Shown here: piece after piece, positions 57,230 to 64,000 of the stretch
How positions within the stretch are numbered: the stretch's first letter is position 1
Layout of the letters: each line of letters opens with the position of its first letter
Assembly (NCBI GenBank): GCA_947044365.1
Contig: OX345650.1
Coordinates: 4,459,372-4,523,371 of the forward strand
Source of the DNA: Petrosia ficiformis
Taxonomy: Eukaryota > Porifera > Demospongiae > Haplosclerida > Petrosiidae
Direction of reading: 5' to 3'
Length of the DNA stretch: 64,000 nt
Notes under the pieces: model-generated
Database searches by the model: none
The model's input: only the letters and a program-made list of their open reading frames with translations
Told to the model about the DNA's origin: nothing
Position numbers and translations under genes: made by a program

Positions 57230-60200
57230 ACATGCGTAATTGCGTAAAATCTGCGTAATTGCGTAAGTTGCGTAAAATATGCGTAATTGCGAAAAATATG
57301 CGTAATTGCGTAAATTGTGTAAAATATGCGTAATTGCGTAAAATATGCGTAAATTGCGTAAAATATGCGTAAATTGCGTAAAATATGCGTAATTGCGTAA
57401 TTGCGTAAAATATGCGTAATTGCGTAAAATATGCGTAATTGCGTAAATTGCGTAAAATATGCGTAATTGCGTAATTGCGTAATTGCGTAAAATAAGCGTA
57501 ATTGCGTAAATTGCGTAAAATATGCGTAAATTGCGTAAAATATGCGTAATTGCGTAAAAGATGCGTAATTGTGTAATTGCGTAAATTGCGTAAAATATGC
57601 GTAATTGCGTAAAAGATGCGTAATTGTGTAATTGCGTAAAATATGCGTAAATTGCGTAAAATATGCGTAATTGCGTAAAAAATGCGTAATTGCGTAATTG
57701 CGTAAAATATGCGTAAATTGCGTAAAATATGCGTAATTGCGTAAAAAATGCGTAATTGCGTAATTGCGTAAAATATGCGTAAATTGCGTAAAATATGCGT
57801 AATTGCGTAAATTGTGTAAAATATGCGTAATTGCGTAAAATATGCGTAAATTGCGTAAAATATGCGTAATTGCGTAAATTGTGTAAAATATGCGTAATTG
57901 CGTAAAATATGCGTAAATTGCGTAAAATATGCGTAATTGCGTAATTGCGTAATTGCGTAAAATAAGCGTAATTGCGTAAATTGCGTAAAATATGCGTAAA
58001 TTGCGTAAAATATGCGTAATTGCGTAAAAGATGCGTAATTGTGTAATTGCGTAAATTGCGTAAAATATGCGTAATTGCGTAAAAGATGCGTAATTGCGTA
58101 ATTGCGTAAAATATGCGTAAATTGCGTAAAATATGAGTAATTGCGTAAGTTGCGTAAAATATGCGTAATTGCGTAAATTGCGTAAAATATGCGTAATTGC
58201 GTAAATTGTGTAAAATATGCGTAATTGCGTAAAATATGCGTAATTGCGTAATTGCGTAAAATATGCGTAATTGCGTAATTGCGTAAAATAAGCGTAATTG
58301 CGTAAATTGCGTAAAATATGCGTAATTGCGTAAATTGCGTAAAATATGCGTAATTGCGTAATTGCGTAATTGCGTAAAATAAGCGTAATTGCGTAAATTG
58401 CGTAAAATATGCGTAAATTGCGTAAAATATGCGTAATTGCGTAATTGCGTAAAATATGTATAATTGCGTAAATTGCGTAAAATATGCGTAATTGCGTAAA
58501 AGATGCGTAATTGCGTAATTGCGTAAAATATGCGTAAATTGCGTAAAATATGAGTAATTGCGTAAGTTGCGTAAAATATGCGTAATTGCGTAAATTGCGT
58601 AAAATATGCGTAATTGCGTAAATTGTGTAAAATATGCGTAATTGCGTAAAATATGCGTAATTGCGTAATTGCGTAAAATATGCGTAATTGCGTAAATTGC
58701 GTAAAAGATGCGTAATTGCGTAAATTGCGTAAAAGATGCGTAATTGCGTAAAATATGCGTAAATTGCGTAAAATATGCGTAATTGCGTAATTGCGTAAAA
58801 GATGCGTAATTGTGTAATTGCGTAAATTGCGTAAAATATGCGTAATTGCGTAAATTGTGTAAAATATGCGTAATTGCGTAAATTGCGTAAAATATGCGTA
58901 ATTGCGTAAAAGATGCGTAATTGTGTAATTGCGTAAATTGCGTAAAATATGCGTAATTGCGTAAAAGATGCGTAATTGCGTAAATTGTGTAAAATATGCG
59001 TAATTGCGTAAAATATGCGTAAATTGCGTAAAATATGCGTAATTGCGTAATTGCGTAATTGCGTAAAATAAGCGTAATTGCGTAAATTGCGTAAAATATG
59101 CGTAAATTGCGTAAAATATGCGTAATTGCGTAAAAGATGCGTAATTGTGTAATTGCGTAAATTGCGTAAAATATGCGTAATTGCGTAAAAGATGCGTAAT
59201 TGCGTAATTGCGTAAAATATGCGTAAATTGCGTAAAATATGCGTAATTGCGTAAGTTGCGTAAAATATGCGTAATTGCGTAAATTGCGTAAAATATGCGT
59301 AATTGCGTAAATTGTGTAAAATATGCGTAATTGCGTAATTGCGTAAAATATGCGTAATTGCGTAAATTGCGTAAAAGATGCGTAATTGCGTAAATTGCGT
59401 AAAATATGCGTACTTGCGTAAAATATGCGTAAATTGCGTAAAATATGCGTAATTGCGTAAATTGTGTAAAATATGCGTAATTGCGTAATTGCGTAAAATA
59501 TGCGTAATTGCGTAAATTGCGTAAAAGATGCGTAATTGCGTAAATTGCGTAAAATATGCGTACTTGCGTAAAATATGCGTAAATTGCGTAAAATATGCGT
59601 AATTGCGTAATTGCGTAATTGCGTAAAATAAGCGTAATTGCGTAAATTGCGTAAAATATGCGTAAATTGCGTAAAATATGCGTAATTGCGTAAAAAATGC
59701 GTAATTGTGTAATTGCGTAAATTGCGTAAAATATGCGTAATTGCGTAAAATATGCGTAATTGCGTAAGTTGCGTAAAATATGCGTAATTGCGTAAATTGC
59801 GTAAAATATGCGTAATTGCGTAAATTGTGTAAAATATGCGTAATTGCGTAATTGCGTAAAATATGCGTAATTGCGTAAATTGCGTAAAATATGCGTACTT
59901 GCGTAAAATATGCGTAAATTGCGTAAAATATGCGTAATTGCGTAAATTGTGTAAAATATGCGTAATTGCGTAATTGCGTAAAATATGCGTAATTGCGTAA
60001 ATTGCGTAAAAGATGCGTAATTGCGTAAATTGCGTAAAATATGCGTACTTGCGTAAAATATGCGTAAATTGCGTAAAATATGCGTAATTGCGTAATTGCG
60101 TAATTGCGTAAAATAAGCGTAATTGCGTAAATTGCGTAAAATATGCGTAAATTGCGTAAAATATGCGTAATTGCGTAAAAAATGCGTAATTGTGTAATTG

Positions 60201-60565
60201 CGTAAATTGCGTAAAATATGCGTAATTGCGTAAAAGATGCGTAATTGCGTAAATTGTGTAAAATATGCGTATTTGCGTAAAATATGCGTAAATTGCGTAA
60301 GTTGCGTAATTGCGTAATTGCGTAATTGCGTAAAATAAGCGTAATTGCGTAAATTGCGTAAAATATGCGTAAATTGCGTAAAATATGCGTAATTGCGTAA
60401 TTGCGTAAAATATGCGTAAATTGCGTAATTGCGTAATTGCGTAAAATATGCGTAATTGCGTAAATTGCGTAAAAGATGCGTAATTGCGTAAATTGCGTAA
60501 AATATGCGTACTTGCGTAAAAGATGTGTAAATTGCGTAAAATATGCGTAAAAATGCGTAAATATG
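57230..60565. repeat. 3.3-kb GCGTAA word satellite
   Basis: Continuous array built almost entirely from three words: GCGTAATT (8 bp), GCGTAAATT (9 bp) and GCGTAAAATAT or GCGTAAAAGAT (11 bp). Rare variants are GTGTAA, GCGTACTT and GCGTAAGTT. Larger blocks are duplicated: GTACTTGCG occurs near 59410, 59561, 59895, 60046 and 60510, giving 151-bp and 485-bp spacings. Two very long minus-strand frames (1197 and 1120 codons) are open only because the words rarely make a stop. Confidence 0.95.
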
Positions 60566-60619
60566 TCAATTATTGTTCTTTTCACATGATCATTGTCCAA
60601 AGGTAATGAATTGGTTTTA

Positions 60620-61226
60620 AAAAATGCATACAAGTGATTCTACTGTTTGCAATTACATCATTTGTTTTCGTAATTACTTTCCATTTTAAATGGGTTACAA
60701 TGGGTTTTTCAGCATATTCAGTTCGTTCTATTGCAACTCTAGGTTCTGTTCTTCTGATAATTTTAATGTGTTTTTCATTATTCAAATCATTGCAATGATT
60801 TTAGAAGAAAAGTACAAAGATGACAAAGCATGTAAAGTGGTAAAGTGGTTAGATGACAAACTGGGCGTCAAGACTGAACATCTTGATATGAAAGATGTAA
60901 TAAGCAAACGGAAACTAGCATTTGCTTTAATTGTCAGCATCCTCATATTTCCCTTGCTTGGTTGTATTTTCGGAGTCCTATGTTTCTATTCCAAAGCAAT
61001 AACTGATGTTAATGATTCTGAGAACAATCCATTAAAGACTGTAATTGCTGCTGCTATTCCAACTTTATTGATAGGCTTGGTTACATACATAGGTGGGAAA
61101 GTGTTTCACTCTTATATTTCTGAACCGCAGCCACAAAATATCAATATTGTTCAGATATCTGACCAAGTGGTGACCGAGTTGAAAAAAAAAAGTGAAGATG
61201 ATAAGCAACAGTCAAAAGAAACTTAG
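60620..61226 (+). pseudogene. 5'-truncated, frameshifted relative of the multi-pass membrane gene
   Basis: CIQVILLFAITSF ... GFSAYSVRSIA matches CLQVIMIFSVSSF ... AFSAYPIRCIA of the gene at 49521. The frame then stops (LFKSLQ*) near 60797. The homologous reading continues in another frame as KRKLAFALIVSILIFPLLG and DVNDSENNPLKTVI, to a charged tail at 61226. The first half of the gene is missing at the edge of the satellite. A stop codon lies directly upstream of the homologous part. Confidence 0.75.
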
Positions 61227-62338
61227 ATTAAGATGACCCTGCATGCTGGTATAACTTCTTTCAAGTAACTACAATTATAATACTTTTGCACACACACATT
61301 TTTAAAATTCCTATTTTTTGAAGGATTTTTGATAGATTAATAGTTTCAATATTTCTTTTTGATTATACTTTAAAGTTTAAAAAAAATTAAAATGCTGCTG
61401 CATTGGTGCACACAAAAGTTATTATTATAGTTCAAAAATTATTTCACACTTTTATTTCAAAAGAGAAACCAGCAGAAATGAATATTGTTGATATAACTGG
61501 AGAAGTGAAGACCAAATTGGAAAAAGTTTTAAATGGAATCCCTGAGTCCTTCCTTTCCTTGTGAGAATACGAGTGGAGAGCATGCACTGAGTACCAAACA
61601 GCACCAATCTTCTAAAAAAGATGAAGTGGGCCTTACAATAACAGAGAACTAACTTGAACTATTTTAGTTAGTTTGCACATGTGTATTTTTGGCTTTTCTT
61701 TGTTGATTTATGAATCCTTTACAAATTTGCAATTGTGTGCATTCTTCCACTAATTCAATATACTACAAAAAATTTTGTTATAACTTGGAAAAATAAACCG
61801 CAGAAATGTAATAATGTGGAGGAAGGTTGATGTACTAAATCAAATGCTGTTGTTATGAATCAGTAATATAATTATATAATATTTCCTTTTTTCTTATCAT
61901 TTATAATGACAAACACAATAGCATACATATCTTATAAATAGGAAATCATTCCACTATAATTTTATTTTTTGGAGTACCCAGAAAAGATTATAGATGATCT
62001 GACAAGCATGGCCAGGTTACCAGATGGGATATGATTCCTCCAAAAGTGATATCATTTTGGGTAAAGAGAAAGCAGCAACAATCCATTGAAGAAAATAGAA
62101 GCCCTTACTACTCTGCAAAAAATATTATGATTTCCTTTAACTGAATATGATTTTGTTAGTTCAGCACACCAGATTGTTTTGGCCTCTGTAAATTGATATA
62201 TAACTTTTAACTTTAGTTCTTGTATCCCAGTAACATGTTAATGTACTTTTGTTCTTGACTATTGGAGTCACAAAAAATATTATAATTATATTAATTTGTA
62301 TTTTGCAACAATGGTTCATTTGTAAAAGTCATGTGAAA
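61227..62338. other. intergenic with a further tail relic
   Basis: AT-rich. Besides the fragment at 61442-61564 nothing gene-like was recognised. Confidence 0.55.
61442..61564 (+). pseudogene. second tail fragment of the membrane-protein family
   Basis: FHTFISKEKPAEMNIVDITG parallels FHSYISEPQPQNINIVQISD of the preceding fragment. It ends at TGA 61562-61564. No upstream membrane segments remain. It indicates at least three ancestral tandem copies. Confidence 0.6.
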
Positions 62339-63993
62339 CTACCTGCTGATTTTACTTTGTATTTCATTAACTAAAAAGAAAAGTGTTCTAATTTCCTCCT
62401 CTAATTTCTGTACTTTAGACTTCAATGGTAATAATTCTTGAACCTGTGATTCAAGTTCTTGGACTTTCATTCTAAGAGTCTCAACAGTTTCCTCAGACTG
62501 AAAGGGTTTCCATATATGTATAATTGCATACATGTTATATATATATAATTATATATAATATATGTATATATATATGTAACTTGTTATAACACATCTACAA
62601 GTGATATATAATATTTATAATCACCAAGCCCAAAGGCTGTATGTTATATTATGTATAATTATATTTTATACATAATTATGCACATATTTATACAAAGTGC
62701 ATGGGGATCTTAAGGCCAGCAAGATAATAACATTCATAGCAAAAAAATTAAATTCCTAATTTGTAATAGTTGAAAATTAATTTACACTATTTACGGAGAA
62801 AATAAAATGCCTTAGGCAGTTAGGCTTCAGGTGATATCTCAGAAACAGTAGGTCTGCGGTATCACAAGTTTTGAAATAATTTCATCTCAATGGCACCAGG
62901 AACAAGAAGTCATGTATGTACAATGTACATAATGTCTTCTCATTCCTTAGTGGGTACATTCGCACATTGTGTATACATACATAGGCATATACGTACATTT
63001 AGATGCATGCATATGTCCATAGATGCATATATATATATATATATACATACATACATATACATACATACATACATACACATGTATGTACATATGTACTTAC
63101 ATATGTACATGTGTACATATGTATATAGGTAGGTACAAACATACATAGCTATAATTATGCATTTATGTATAAAATATACATACTGTGTAGCTTGTTTGAT
63201 CTTCACTGGGTCTTTGGTTTACAACTGTGTAACTCGTCCCTGACACCTGATTTTCATCAATAAACGCTTCTAGTTAGGTGAAATGAATACACAGTGTACA
63301 GCCAATTGTATAATATTATATATACAAACTTGATGCTTGTGAAAGGAGCTGGCATGCTCTCAATTCTTCAACAAGATTCAAACCTAACAGGTAAGTCATC
63401 CACATGTCGCCATTAACTGTAAATCCTGCCATTAGTTCTTCCTAAAGGTCTTAAATAGTTTTATAAGTGAATAATAAAAAGTCCTATTAATTTACAGTTG
63501 GAAAGAGATGAAGAAGAGCTGTCTGAAATTTGTCCATAAAATCTGTTCTTCCAGTCTCTTGAAGTTTTGATTTCAGTCTAAGCTGAGTTGTCGAAAACAG
63601 TTATAATAATATCATTTGAACAGAAGTTCATCCCTCACTCCTGAAAACAGTTCCTTCTGTGCGAAGACAAATGAGCTTGGCCTGTCTCGTGTGTTTGAGA
63701 TGAACTCTTCGATATTGTTGAAATCAAGTTGAAAAAAATCAAGGAACAGCGATCCAGAATTCTATAGTAGTTGATCATTGTCATAATTATACACTATTTC
63801 AAATGATTGTATTAACCTCTCTTTTGTTGTTAAAGTATTTTTGATAAAATTCAACCAATGGAACATTATGTAGCCTTTTTGAAGACTCTATAAGACTTTT
63901 CGGCTACAATTAATGAATACTAAATATCAAGACTACTGTGTCTGTTATAGGAAAGAATAATTTTACCTCTACCACATCAGTGACAACAGACAT
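62339..63993 (-). CDS. unrecognised 7-exon gene with C-terminal coiled coil, 226 aa (5' end possibly incomplete)
   Basis: Exons 63967-63993, 63817-63903, 63639-63761, 63496-63582, 63330-63441, 63184-63269 and 62339-62497 have GT/AG borders and fully consistent phases (681 nt). Exon content in order: MSVVTDVVE; PKSLIESSKRL...YFNNKRE; NSGSLFLDFFQLDF...KELFSG; LRLKSKLQETGRTDF...; EELMAGFTVNGDMW...; KAFIDENQVSGTSY...; then a heptad-like coiled coil (LRMKVQELESQVQELLPLKS). No signal peptide or membrane span, so probably an intracellular scaffold-type protein. The family is not recognised. The first exon lies seven bases from the window end, so the start codon is provisional. Confidence 0.6.
62990..63140. 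repeat. TACA/TATG microsatellite
   Basis: Degenerate ACATACATAC and TATATATA repeats in the last intron of the coiled-coil gene. The Tyr/Ile/His-rich frames on both strands are not coding. Confidence 0.9.
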
Positions 63994-64000
63994 TACAATT

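Noticed and set aside
57040..60633. 1197- and 1120-codon open frames on the minus strand
   Set aside because: They lie over the GCGTAA satellite and translate to permutations of the same few residues. They are open by composition, with no domain or start context.

Overview
The window looks like part of an animal nuclear genome, most probably a demosponge. It is AT-rich and intron-rich, with introns mostly 50-1500 bp. Genes are closely packed, several as head-to-head pairs 55-180 bp apart. The gene set is eukaryotic and metazoan: two receptor tyrosine kinases, COG5, an EXTL2-like GT64 enzyme, an FBXO30/40-like protein and a CobW-family GTPase. MITEs and minisatellites are abundant. The species is inferred from this overall look and is not proven. 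Exon models were built by hand from GT/AG sites and phase arithmetic. No tRNA, rRNA or CRISPR array was seen.

Layout. 1-3.7 kb: a CobW/ZNG1-type GTPase (-) and an F-box/TRAF-zinc-finger gene (+) share an 84-bp divergent promoter. 4.6-27 kb: a receptor cluster on the + strand. It holds a small secreted protein that resembles a receptor N-terminus (8 exons, 286 aa), then two full receptor tyrosine kinases: RTK1 (23 exons, 1160 aa) and RTK2 (17 exons, 1194 aa). All three share cysteine motifs of the CX3C type near the N-terminus, and both RTKs have a WSxWS-like motif just before the membrane. 27.5-42.7 kb: three tandem two-exon genes (-) encode type II membrane proteins that fuse an NAD(P)-epimerase-like Rossmann domain to a glycosyltransferase-like domain. 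A GT64/EXTL2-like gene (+) lies between the first and second copies and shares a divergent promoter with the first. 42.9-49.5 kb: COG5 (-, about 23 exons), divergent by 55 bp from a multi-pass membrane protein gene (+, 49.5-51.2 kb). 51.5-56.9 kb: a nearly intact LTR retrotransposon with Ty3/gypsy-type enzymes in copia-like domain order. 57.2-60.6 kb: a 3.3-kb satellite built from GCGTAA words. 60.6-61.6 kb: two decayed tail fragments related to the multi-pass membrane gene. 62.3-64 kb: an unrecognised seven-exon gene (-) with a coiled-coil C-terminus.

How the genes may work together. The two RTKs and the secreted relative look like a locally duplicated ligand-sensing family. The fusion enzymes, the EXTL2-like enzyme and COG5 would all act in or around the Golgi, so the middle of the window is rich in glycosylation functions. 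This is an inference from neighbourhood only.

Repeats. One TA-flanked MITE family (about 250 bp) occurs nine times. A 68-bp segment inside it has expanded into tandem arrays at two places. Other non-autonomous elements have clean target-site duplications (8 bp hAT-like, 9 bp MULE-like).
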